From DASUCS01 sp036275935 (GTDB taxonomy: Bacteria; Actinomycetota; Acidimicrobiia; Acidimicrobiales; JACDCH01): a stretch of 9,129 nt of DNA. The notes beneath the pieces were generated by a model. The model saw only the letters and a list, made by a program, of their open reading frames with translations, made no database searches and was not told where the DNA came from. The position numbers and the translations under genes are program-made. Numbering within the stretch: the stretch's first letter is position 1; each line of letters opens with the position of its first letter. The stretch is taken from NCBI GenBank assembly GCA_036275935.1, contig DASUCS010000384.1, positions 1 to 9,129 of the forward strand, given 5' to 3'. Of the stretch, positions 1-5,797 are shown one piece after another.

Positions 1-975
1 GTTGCCGTGGGCGGCGCGGTCGCGGCGACTCTGGGCTGGCGCGCTGCGCTCATCGTCGTCGCGATTCCCGGCCTGCTCGTGGCGATGTTGTGCTTCCGGC
101 TGAAGGAACCCAAGCGCGGCACCGCGGATCTGATGGCGGCGCTCGGCGGTGGCGAGATCGAGCATCACGAGGGTGATCACCCGAAGCTCTTCGAGCACGG
201 GTTCCGTCAGTTCCTGCGCGACATGATCGACGGCCTCAAGGCCGACATGCGCACGGTGCTCAACATCCGCACGATGCGCTACACGCTCGTCGGCGTCGCC
301 GCGCTGCTGTTCACCGTCACCGCGCTCGCTCGTTGGCTTCCGCAGTACTACGAACGACACCTCTACATGGCGGAAGGTTCCGGCGAGGCGTTCTTCGGTC
401 TGATGGTGGTGCTCGGCGGTGTCCCCGGCGTACTCCTCGGTGGACGGGTCGCGGACAAGTGGGCACCGAAGATCCAAGGCGGACGCCTCGCACTACCCGC
501 CATCTTCTTGTTCATCGGTACGGGGTTGTTCACGACGTCGTACCTCGTGCGCCCGACGCACTACGAGGTACCGGCCATCGCGGTCGTGATGGTCTTGCAG
601 TCGATCGCGTTCTTCATCGTCGCAATGGCGATTCCAGGATTGCGCGCCGGTCTGACGGACGCGCTTCCCGCGCACCTGCGGGGCACTGGCTTCGGCGCGT
701 TCAACCTCGTGGCCGTGATCGCCGGTCAGGCCGCGGCACCGCTCGTCGTCGCCGGTCTCTCGTCGATGTTCGACGAGAACCTGCGCGTCGCGTTCCTCTT
801 GGTCTCGCCGTTGTCGTTCATCGGCGCCGCCATCCTGTTCCGGGCGCGCAAGTTCCTCGACGAGGACATGAACAAGATCATGATGGCGGTGCTCACCGCG
901 ATGCAGGAAGAGCGCGACCGGTTGGCCGCCGAATCTTCCGAAGCGGCCGCGCCCGCGGTCGAATCGTCGACTTAG
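1..975 (+). CDS. MFS transporter, C-terminal part (5' end outside window)
   Basis: This is the C-terminal 324 residues of an integral-membrane major facilitator superfamily transporter; the frame is open from base 1, so the start lies upstream. The fragment begins with a GWRAAL segment, typical of the loop before TM6. About seven hydrophobic helices follow, consistent with TM6 to TM12, and a long charged loop (about residues 34-92, rich in E, K, D and H) matches the central cytoplasmic loop. GGRVADKW after the eighth helix resembles the second-half copy of MFS motif A. The tail after the last helix is hydrophilic and acidic/Ala-rich. The substrate cannot be told from the sequence; spinster-like or sugar-acid-type MFS proteins are possibilities. 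The TAG stop interlocks with the TAA stop of the convergent gene on the other strand. The family call is firm and the specificity is unknown. Confidence 0.9.
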   Translation, partial: VAVGGAVAATLGWRAALIVVAIPGLLVAMLCFRLKEPKRGTADLMAALGGGEIEHHEGDHPKLFEHGFRQFLRDMIDGLKADMRTVLNIRTMRYTLVGVAALLFTVTALARWLPQYYERHLYMAEGSGEAFFGLMVVLGGVPGVLLGGRVADKWAPKIQGGRLALPAIFLFIGTGLFTTSYLVRPTHYEVPAIAVVMVLQSIAFFIVAMAIPGLRAGLTDALPAHLRGTGFGAFNLVAVIAGQAAAPLVVAGLSSMFDENLRVAFLLVSPLSFIGAAILFRARKFLDEDMNKIMMAVLTAMQEERDRLAAESSEAAAPAVESST

Positions 976-1880
976 TCGAGCGCGAGCGCCGCGGCGCCGA
1001 CCAACACGCCGGCAGCGATCGACGCGTTGCCACTGACCACAGCTCCCGACGTCGACTGATCCTTGCGGTTGCCGACGACGCGGCAGAACTCCGCGGCGTC
1101 GACCACGATGCGAGTCGTCGCGGCGCGGGTCTCGCTGGCGCCATCGAGGTTCACGTCCCACGTACCGCCGCCGGTGCCTGTCAGCACGAGCCGAGCCGTC
1201 GCGCCATCGTGCGCGTTCCCCGAGCGGGCGATGCCCGCCGGCAACAGCATCGACGCGAGGGCGACCATGCGGGCGAGACGCTCCGGATCAGGGGACACAA
1301 GCCCGCGTCCCGTGGCGCGGCGCACATCCTCGTCGTGGATCCACATCTCGAAGGCGCGGATGACGAGCAGGTCGTCGAGTGGCAAGGTCACGCCGTAGAA
1401 CGACACCGGCGCCGACAGGTCGAGGTCCTCGAGCAGCGCGATCGACTTGGTCGCGACGTCGAACCACTGCCGATGCGTTTCCAGCGGCGCAACGTCGCGC
1501 TGGCGCAACGCGGCGGCTTGGGTGTCGTCGACGTGATCGGCGATGTCGTCGGCGCCCAGCAGCACCGCGGCAAACGCCTCTTCGACGCCGATCAGGTGAC
1601 CGACGAGCCCTTGCACGTCGAGGTCGCGCAACGCGGGCCGTGACCACTCGTCGGGCGACAGCGTTGCCAGCAGTTCGTCGAGGCTCATCACCGCACGACG
1701 GAAGACATCCGTTCCACTGATCCACGCGGGCGCGTCGACGGCGACGCCGGGCTGACGCGCTTCGGCTGCAGCCGCGAGCACTCGTGCCCGCAACGCATCG
1801 GACGCGTCGATCGCGTCGCCTTCTGCGAGCGCGAAGCGCAGCTCGGTCACGGGATCACGGGGTTGGTCATTGGCGGTCAT
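972..1880 (-). CDS. MDMPI-fold (DinB-like) putative metal-binding protein, possible anti-sigma partner
   Basis: This 302-residue protein resembles mycothiol-dependent maleylpyruvate isomerases. The DinB-like helical domain spans about residues 56-190. Candidate metal ligands are H95 in GHLIGVEE and E178 and H182 in FEMWIHDED, matching the family's H...ExxxH pattern. A C-terminal region (about 200-302) has the family's SCP2-like character. A polar and Ala-rich stretch of about 55 residues precedes the usual domain start; this looks like an extension. The start is the ATG whose first bases overlap the TGA of the sigma factor gene (ATGA), which implies translational coupling. The open frame continues upstream to about 2051, but that part is an Arg-rich shadow inside the sigma gene. 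Known family members isomerise maleylpyruvate or transfer mycothiol. No pathway partner is present here, so a redox/metal-sensing role on the adjacent sigma factor is an inference from coupling. Confidence 0.88.
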   Translation of the reverse strand: MTANDQPRDPVTELRFALAEGDAIDASDALRARVLAAAAEARQPGVAVDAPAWISGTDVFRRAVMSLDELLATLSPDEWSRPALRDLDVQGLVGHLIGVEEAFAAVLLGADDIADHVDDTQAAALRQRDVAPLETHRQWFDVATKSIALLEDLDLSAPVSFYGVTLPLDDLLVIRAFEMWIHDEDVRRATGRGLVSPDPERLARMVALASMLLPAGIARSGNAHDGATARLVLTGTGGGTWDVNLDGASETRAATTRIVVDAAEFCRVVGNRKDQSTSGAVVSGNASIAAGVLVGAAALALD

Positions 1881-2476
1881 ACGTGCTCCCCTCGCAACGG
1901 TGCGAGCAGGACGCCGAGCTTCGCTTGCGCCAGCCGCAGTCGGGACTTCGCCGTTCCCTCGGGGATGGCGAGCACGGTTGCGACCTCTCGGTAGGTGTGG
2001 CCATGGAAGAACGCGAGCTCGACCGCGAGTCGTTGCTCGTCGGGCAAGCATGCGATCGCGTCGCGCACTGCGTCGGCCACCGATGTCGCGTCGAGCGGAT
2101 CGACGTTGGAACGCAGGTCGACGTCCTCGGCGACACAGCGTTGCTCGCGTGCACGGCGACGCACGTCGCTACGCACGACATCGACCGCTCGGCTGTACGT
2201 GAGCACTCCGAGGTAGGCACGCAACGAACCGCGCGACGCGTTGAACCGTTGCGGCTTCGACCAGATCGATGCGAACACATCCTGCACGACTTCTTCCGCG
2301 ACCTGGTCGTTGTGCGTGACCCGCCGCGCCAACCCGAGCACGAATCCGGAATATCGGTCAAAGAGCTCTTTCAGTGCATCGTCGTCACCGGCCGCCAACC
2401 GGTCGACGAGCATGCTGTCGTGGTCCGCCACGGCGCGCAGAGTACCGATCGGCGACGGTGCGAGGGACGACAACAC
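1877..2476 (-). CDS. ECF-type RNA polymerase sigma factor
   Basis: This 199-residue sigma-70-family protein has the ECF layout: region 2 at about residues 36-105 and region 4 at about 130-190, with no region 3. Region 2 shows LFDRYSGFVLGLARRV followed by AEEVVQDVFASIW, and region 4 shows CLPDEQRLAVELAFFHGHTYREVA followed by the recognition helix GTAKSRLRLAQAKL. It would direct RNA polymerase to a specific promoter set. The chosen start is a GTG preceded by GAAAAG about six bases upstream. Later starts at GTG 2431 or ATG 2413 would still give an intact region 2 and cannot be excluded. The stop overlaps the start of the MDMPI-fold gene, the arrangement usual for sigma/anti-sigma pairs. Only 33 bases separate it from the 59-residue gene upstream, so it probably shares that transcript. 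The regulon is unknown. Confidence 0.93.
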   Translation of the reverse strand: MLSSLAPSPIGTLRAVADHDSMLVDRLAAGDDDALKELFDRYSGFVLGLARRVTHNDQVAEEVVQDVFASIWSKPQRFNASRGSLRAYLGVLTYSRAVDVVRSDVRRRAREQRCVAEDVDLRSNVDPLDATSVADAVRDAIACLPDEQRLAVELAFFHGHTYREVATVLAIPEGTAKSRLRLAQAKLGVLLAPLRGEHV

Positions 2477-2509
2477 TGTGAACTTTTCGTCACCCGCCCG
2501 CTCGGCGGA

Positions 2510-2689
2510 TCACTCGTCGTCGTCGGTCGCGAGCAGCTGTGCGATTCCCGCGCCCGGCAGTGCGGTGATGGCTGCGGCCAGCCACTTCTGCCACGGGTAC
2601 CGCGGGCGCCGCACCTGCACCGCCGACGGTCCCGCGATCTCGACCGGCGGCGTCCACTGTTCGAGCGTCAGGTCGTAGACGAACGTCAT
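2510..2689 (-). CDS. Small 59-residue protein, unknown function
   Basis: I do not recognise a family. The 59 residues have three parts: an N-terminal segment with aromatic and acidic residues (TFVYDLTLEQW), a basic middle (VRRPRYPWQKW), and a hydrophobic stretch of about 18 residues (WLAAAITALPGAGIAQLL) before an acidic end (ATDDDE). The hydrophobic stretch is marginal for a membrane helix and could instead be an amphipathic or membrane-surface helix. The ATG overlaps the TGA of the ABM gene (ATGA), which supports real translation by coupling, and the sigma factor gene follows 33 bases downstream. Most of a longer open frame covering this region on the same strand is an Arg-rich shadow of the ABM gene; only this tail looks protein-like. 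Confidence 0.65.
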   Translation of the reverse strand: MTFVYDLTLEQWTPPVEIAGPSAVQVRRPRYPWQKWLAAAITALPGAGIAQLLATDDDE

Positions 2690-3072
2690 GACGCCGCGTG
2701 CGCGGGTTCGGCGTCGTCGGCGACGATCACCTCGTACAGCGCGGGCGTCGACGGGAACTCGTCCCATCCATCCGCGGTGACGACTCGGCGGAACTCGTCG
2801 GTCGCGTGCGCAGCCTGGAAGTGCTCGAGGCTGTCCCAGCGCGCGACGTTCACGAAGCGGTACTGCGCGTCTGGCGACACTGCCTTGTGCAGCCGCAGCG
2901 AGAGGTAGCCGGGCTGGCGCCGGAAGTAGTGGCTGGCCTCGGTCCACAGCTCGACGAAGCGCTCGTCGCGGCCGGACGGCACCACGAACTTGTTGATCAG
3001 GGTGACCGGACCGTCGTGGCCCTCGGCCGGGCCCGTCGCCGACCGGTCCTCGGGGGTGATGGCGTCTTGCAT
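2686..3072 (-). CDS. Antibiotic biosynthesis monooxygenase (ABM) domain protein
   Basis: This 128-residue protein has one ABM domain, a small ferredoxin-like dimeric fold, at about residues 22-118. Characteristic segments are LINKFVVPSGRDERFVELW, QPGYLSLRLHKAVSPDAQYRFVNVARW and a late ALYEVIVAD strand. Family members include cofactor-free oxygenases acting on quinol or polyketide-like substrates, haem-degrading enzymes and proteins with no known activity, so the substrate here is open. The start is fixed by AAGGAG at 3081-3086, eight bases ahead of the ATG. A longer frame starting at 3114 is less likely because it would read through this ribosome binding site. The gene is first in a four-gene run with the 59-residue protein, the sigma factor and the MDMPI-fold protein, and its stop overlaps the next start. 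A role as a stress-response oxygenase is inferred only. Confidence 0.9.
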   Translation of the reverse strand: MQDAITPEDRSATGPAEGHDGPVTLINKFVVPSGRDERFVELWTEASHYFRRQPGYLSLRLHKAVSPDAQYRFVNVARWDSLEHFQAAHATDEFRRVVTADGWDEFPSTPALYEVIVADDAEPAHAAS

Positions 3073-3105
3073 TGGTGCGACTCCTTGTTGCATTGGTGTG
3101 CAATG
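3067..3105 (-). promoter_or_regulatory. Leader with duplicated 11-base motif around the ABM ribosome binding site
   Basis: On the coding strand the motif CACCAATGCAA occurs twice, at 3098-3088 and 3077-3067. The copies flank the ribosome binding site AAGGAG (3086-3081). The downstream copy contains the chosen ATG, and the upstream copy contains another ATG in the same frame. The upstream copy also overlaps an inverted repeat, CATTG-N5-CAATG, at 3091-3105. The repeats are seen directly. A role as an operator or in alternative initiation is inference. Confidence 0.45.
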
Positions 3106-3113
3106 ACAGCACA

Positions 3114-3142
3114 TACGTATAACAAGTCGCCGAGGCTGTCAA
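3114..3142 (-). promoter_or_regulatory. Candidate promoter for the ABM/sigma gene run
   Basis: On the - strand a perfect TTGACA (3142-3137) lies upstream of an AT-richer patch, GTTATACGTATG, that stands out in this GC-rich sequence. TATACG (3121-3116) gives a short 15-base spacer; TACGTA (3119-3114) gives 17 bases but a poor -10 match. The position, about 45-70 bases ahead of the ABM start, suits the gene run. The -35 is convincing and the -10 is weak, so this may be a housekeeping promoter or an activator-dependent one. Confidence 0.45.
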
Positions 3143-3171
3143 CCACGAAAATCTGCGGCTCTGGGCGGCGC

Positions 3172-3198
3172 GCGCGTAAGCGGTACCGCTACCCGCGC
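3172..3198 (-). terminator. Candidate hairpin terminator after the DUF4097-type gene
   Basis: A 12-base perfect palindrome, AGCGGTACCGCT (3179-3190), is flanked by GCGCG (3172-3176) and CGCGC (3194-3198), giving a two-part GC-rich stem with a small internal loop. It begins about ten bases past the stop of the - strand gene ending at 3208 and ends before the candidate promoter of the next run. There is no clear T tract directly after it, so its efficiency as an intrinsic terminator is uncertain. It could instead be a protein-binding palindrome. Confidence 0.4.
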
Positions 3199-3207
3199 TG
3201 AGGTTGC

Positions 3208-4335
3208 TCAGGCCTTCAGCAGGCTGATCGAACCCCCGGCCGTCCGCAGCTCGATGCAGCCGTCGTTTCCGTCACCGAGCGTTCCTTCGATGCGACCCCG
3301 GCTCACGTCGAGGTCGGTGAAGTCCGACGTCACCGACGTGCCCTTGGCATCGACCGTCAACTGGTTGTCCGGCGGGATCGACACCATCACCGAACCGCCC
3401 GCGGTGCGCATGCGGCTGAAGCCGCGGAGGCGACCCTTGACCCGGATCGAACCCCCGGACGTCGATGCGTTGACGGTCGCGCTGTCGCTGCCATCGATGT
3501 GAATCGAGCCGCCCATCGTGGTGGCATCGACATCGTCCGTGAGCCGGCCCGAGAGATGGACCGAGCCACCCTTGGTCGAGGCGTGCACGGGTCCGGTGTG
3601 CTCGCTGACGCGGATGCTCCCACCCATCGTGCGGGCCTTCGTTTCGCCGTTTGCCGCCTCGATGGCGATCGAGCCGCCGGTGGTGGAGGCGTCGACCGTG
3701 CCGCGCGTCTGCTTCAAGTCGACGCTGCCTCCGATGGTCTTCGCCTTGACGCCTGAACCGACTGGCACCGTCACCGTCAGTCGAGCGCGGCGACCGCGTC
3801 GCTGCTCGGGCCAGTCGGTCTTGATCACTACGTCGTCGCCGTCGCGTTCCGCGATGACGGTCATCTCGTTCAGCAGCTCGTCGTTCGGAGCGAACAGCTC
3901 CGCCGACACCGTGACTGCGTCGCCATCGCCGGCGCGCACCTTGATCGATCCGGCGCGGTTGTCGATCACGACGGGGACCGCACCGTCGACGGCGACGGTT
4001 CGATCCACTGTCTGGCTCGAACGCCACGGCCACGCACCGGTGCCGAGGGCCGTGATGCGTTCACCGACATCGGCCAACACATCGGCGACGGTGTCGGCCC
4101 ACGACGGACGTCCGCTCCCCCGGTCGCGCTCGTCGTCGAACGACGCCTGCGCCTCGTCGCTGCCACCGAGCTCTTCGTCGAGTCGCCGTCGCTCCTGGTC
4201 GAGCTGCGCGAGCTCGGCGTCGAGGCGCTCGAGCTCGTCGCGCAACGCTTGTGAATCCGTCGCGTCGCCGGCGATCTGTTCGGCTCGCGTGCTGATCTCC
4301 CGAGCCCGTGCCGCGATGTCGTCCGCGTCAGTCAT
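3208..4335 (-). CDS. Coiled-coil plus DUF4097-type beta-solenoid protein
   Basis: This 375-residue protein has no signal peptide or membrane helix, so it is probably cytoplasmic. Residues about 8-57 are a charged heptad-like coiled coil rich in E, R, L and D. A low-complexity acidic linker follows, then a short Trp-containing segment (GAWPWRS, about 100-106). From about 112 to the end it is a beta-rich DUF4097-like region whose second half is a regular repeat: GGS[IV] at 202, 220, 238, 256, 275, 294, 313 and 367, a period of 18-19 residues. The start is the ATG overlapping the TGA of the HTH gene (ATGA), preceded by the purine-rich GAGGGGAGAAGAG. Family members are often annotated as putative adhesins, but most of those are membrane-anchored, which this one is not. 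Coupling to the HTH gene suggests a partner or regulator of that DNA-binding protein; this is inference. Confidence 0.88.
   Translation of the reverse strand: MTDADDIAARAREISTRAEQIAGDATDSQALRDELERLDAELAQLDQERRRLDEELGGSDEAQASFDDERDRGSGRPSWADTVADVLADVGERITALGTGAWPWRSSQTVDRTVAVDGAVPVVIDNRAGSIKVRAGDGDAVTVSAELFAPNDELLNEMTVIAERDGDDVVIKTDWPEQRRGRRARLTVTVPVGSGVKAKTIGGSVDLKQTRGTVDASTTGGSIAIEAANGETKARTMGGSIRVSEHTGPVHASTKGGSVHLSGRLTDDVDATTMGGSIHIDGSDSATVNASTSGGSIRVKGRLRGFSRMRTAGGSVMVSIPPDNQLTVDAKGTSVTSDFTDLDVSRGRIEGTLGDGNDGCIELRTAGGSISLLKA
3217..3744 (-). repeat. In-gene degenerate 54-57 base repeat encoding GGS rungs
   Basis: Inside the DUF4097-type gene, units of 54-57 bases each encode one rung with a GGS[IV] turn. 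Seven clear rungs lie at residues 202-313. Weaker ones fall near 332 and 350 and a final clear one at 367, so the register continues to the end. The copies differ considerably at the DNA level, which points to old repeats kept by structure and not recent tandem expansion. Confidence 0.75.
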
Positions 4336-4634
4336 CTCTTCTCCCCTCGTCGCCGTGCCGCCCGCGCCCGTTGCTTGGCCAGCCGCCGCCGGTCCGCTTC
4401 GATGGCCGCGGCGATGCCGGGCCGAAGCCGTTCCCAGGCCGCCTGCCGGCTCGTGCCCAAGGCCTCGCCGATCGTCGCCCACGAGGCGCCGTTGGCCAGC
4501 GCATCGCGAGCGAGGCTCGCTTCCCACTGTCCGAGCGCGTCACGCAACGTCGGCATGTTCCTGAGTGCCGCCAACGAGTCGCTGGCGTCGGTCACCTTCG
4601 ACCAGGCATCGACCAGCTCCCCCGGCACCTCCAC
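4332..4634 (-). CDS. Small helix-turn-helix DNA-binding protein
   Basis: This 100-residue protein has a central helix-turn-helix at about residues 42-68: ARDALANGASWATIGEALG followed by the recognition helix TSRQAAWERL. The tail (82-100) is strongly basic (DRRRLAKQRARAARRRGEKR), suiting DNA contact. The N-terminal 40 residues form a helical region with little similarity that I recognise. Small actinobacterial proteins of this form are usually annotated only as HTH-domain proteins. The start is a GTG with AGGAG 12 bases upstream, a rather long spacing. The stop overlaps the start of the coiled-coil/DUF4097 gene, so the two are translationally coupled and probably work together. A nine-base inverted repeat spanning the start region could be an autoregulatory site. 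Target genes are unknown. Confidence 0.85.
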   Translation of the reverse strand: MEVPGELVDAWSKVTDASDSLAALRNMPTLRDALGQWEASLARDALANGASWATIGEALGTSRQAAWERLRPGIAAAIEADRRRLAKQRARAARRRGEKR

Positions 4635-4635
4635 G

Positions 4636-4685
4636 GTGTCAAGCTTCTCCTGACGCCGCCCCTCGCGTCAAGAGACGCTTGACAC
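4636..4685. repeat. Spaced 9-base inverted repeat at the DHFR-family/HTH gene junction
   Basis: GTGTCAAGC (4636-4644) and GCTTGACAC (4677-4685) are perfect inverted copies separated by 32 bases. Within the right arm region a shorter nested repeat, TCAAG-N5-CTTGA (4668-4682), covers the stop codon of the DHFR-family gene. The site includes the HTH gene's ribosome binding site and ends two bases before its GTG. It could be an operator for the HTH protein or an mRNA structure controlling its translation; neither is shown. Confidence 0.45.
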
Positions 4686-5234
4686 ACGCCGGTACTGCAT
4701 CATCACGACACCGTTGGTGAAACGGCGGGTGTCGACGAGCTCGAGCGAGACACGCACGCCGGCGGTGAACGGAATCTTGCCCGCGCCGATCATCACCGGA
4801 TGGATGTAGATGCGGAGCTCGTCGATGAGGTCGTGCCGCCAGAGCTCGCTGGCGAGGTTCTCACTGCCGATCCACAGCTCGCCGTGCGTGCGCTTGAGCT
4901 CCTCGATGTGGGCGGGGTCGACCTCGCGAACGATCGTGGTGTTCCACTCGGCATGATCGCGCGTGCGCGAGAACAGGTACTTGGGCGTGTCGCGCCAGAT
5001 TGCGGCGAACTCCTTGATCGGTGCTGGGCTCGCCGGGTCCTGGTCGGCGGTCGGCCAGTAGTCGGCCATCAGCTCCCACGTCACGCGGCCTTCGAGAAAG
5101 GCACCGACGTCGCGCATCGTCCCGTTGATGTACGTGTGCAGCTCTTCGTCGACGAGATGCCAGTCGATCTCGCGGTTCGGACCTTCGAAGTAACCGTCGA
5201 GTGAGATCGACAGCATCAGCACGACCTTGCCCAT
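4668..5234 (-). CDS. Dihydrofolate reductase family protein (RibD C-terminal-like)
   Basis: This 188-residue protein covers the whole DHFR-like/RibD C-terminal domain, a normal length for stand-alone members. Matching segments are SISLDGYFEGPN (9-20), EGRVTWELMADYWP (48-61), WIGSENLASEL (121-131) and LIDELRIYIHPVMIGAGKIPF (136-156), which in this fold form the nucleotide-binding and substrate-pocket strands. It is probably a cytoplasmic NAD(P)H-dependent reductase, but stand-alone members rarely have a known substrate, and it should not be taken as the folate enzyme FolA. The ATG has GGAGG three bases upstream, a slightly tight spacing. It follows the DUF4262 gene by nine bases and precedes the HTH gene by 33, so it probably belongs to the same transcript. 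Confidence 0.92.
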   Translation of the reverse strand: MGKVVLMLSISLDGYFEGPNREIDWHLVDEELHTYINGTMRDVGAFLEGRVTWELMADYWPTADQDPASPAPIKEFAAIWRDTPKYLFSRTRDHAEWNTTIVREVDPAHIEELKRTHGELWIGSENLASELWRHDLIDELRIYIHPVMIGAGKIPFTAGVRVSLELVDTRRFTNGVVMMQYRRVSSVS

Positions 5235-5243
5235 GGACCTCCA

Positions 5244-5789
5244 TCATCGTCGTCGCCGCGTGCCGTGTCCGTACTTGCCCCGACGACGGGCCTCCCGGTT
5301 CGGACCGGCGTTGACATTGTGACGGGGTGCGGCGTCGAGCAGCGCTTGCTCGCCGTGGAAGTTCCCGTCATCCGGAAAGCGACCGTCTGGATCGGCCCAC
5401 ACCACCTGCAGCACGTCACGGTCGGGCATGCTCCCAAGGGCGTCGTAGTAGCGGATCCACTGATCGAAGCGGCCCTGGTCCCACTGCGCAGGGTGCACTG
5501 CCTCGAAGCGCACCCGTCCCCAGTCCAGGTCCAGCGGTGGCGCACTCGCGTTGAACCGCTCGCCGTCCCTGATCAGGTCGACCACCTCGTTGATGATCGA
5601 CAGGACGCAGCACTGCGGCAGTCCGGTCACGACCAGTTCAGGATGGTTCGACGTCTGGGTGAGCCCGATCGTGTACGCCCAGGTCGGCGGGTCCTCCACC
5701 ATCGTGACGGTGAACCCGCACCTCATGATGTTGCCGAACTGGGTGAAGTGCAGTTCGTCGTAGGTGCCGCCGTCGCAGATCACGCACAT
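5244..5789 (-). CDS. DUF4262 domain-containing protein
   Basis: This 181-residue protein shows the features of DUF4262. It has an N-terminal MCVICDGG with a CxxC pair (C2, C5). WAYTIGL (37-43) is followed by HPELVVTGL (49-57), then helices with INEVVDLIRDGERF, and QVVWADPDGRFPDDGNF (128-144). The biochemical function of this family is unknown; the CxxC could bind metal or act in redox chemistry, but only one pair is visible. The C-terminus (about 167-181) is Arg/Lys-rich, which might bind nucleic acid or simply be a tail. The ATG has AGAGGAAG upstream, and that ribosome binding site forms one arm of an inverted repeat (5798-5826). It is the first gene of a four-gene - strand run. The family call is firm and the role open. 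Confidence 0.9.
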   Translation of the reverse strand: MCVICDGGTYDELHFTQFGNIMRCGFTVTMVEDPPTWAYTIGLTQTSNHPELVVTGLPQCCVLSIINEVVDLIRDGERFNASAPPLDLDWGRVRFEAVHPAQWDQGRFDQWIRYYDALGSMPDRDVLQVVWADPDGRFPDDGNFHGEQALLDAAPRHNVNAGPNREARRRGKYGHGTRRRR

Positions 5790-5797
5790 GCGCGCTC

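Noticed and set aside
333..1643. A 436-codon + strand frame across the MFS end and the MDMPI-fold gene
   Set aside because: It is Arg-rich and low in complexity, crosses two real genes and has no domain signal.
1784..2908. A 374-codon + strand frame opposite the sigma factor and ABM genes
   Set aside because: Its composition is typical of an antisense shadow, with many His, Arg and Cys and no fold signature, while the - strand genes have strong family motifs.
2690..3142. The upstream part of a longer - strand frame leading into the 59-residue protein
   Set aside because: It is an Arg/Pro-rich shadow of the ABM gene; only the last 59 codons look like a protein and begin at a coupled ATG.
3217..3744. 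Regular repeats that could suggest a CRISPR array or tandem satellite
   Set aside because: The repeats are in frame, degenerate and encode GGS beta-rungs; there are no identical repeats with unique spacers.
3518..4564. A 348-codon + strand frame opposite the DUF4097 and HTH genes
   Set aside because: Its Ser/Pro/Arg-rich translation mirrors the repeats of the real gene. No start context or domain supports it.
4638..4643. TTGACA on the - strand as a -35 box for the HTH/DUF4097 genes
   Set aside because: No plausible -10 element lies 15-19 bases downstream, and the hexamer is part of the larger inverted repeat.
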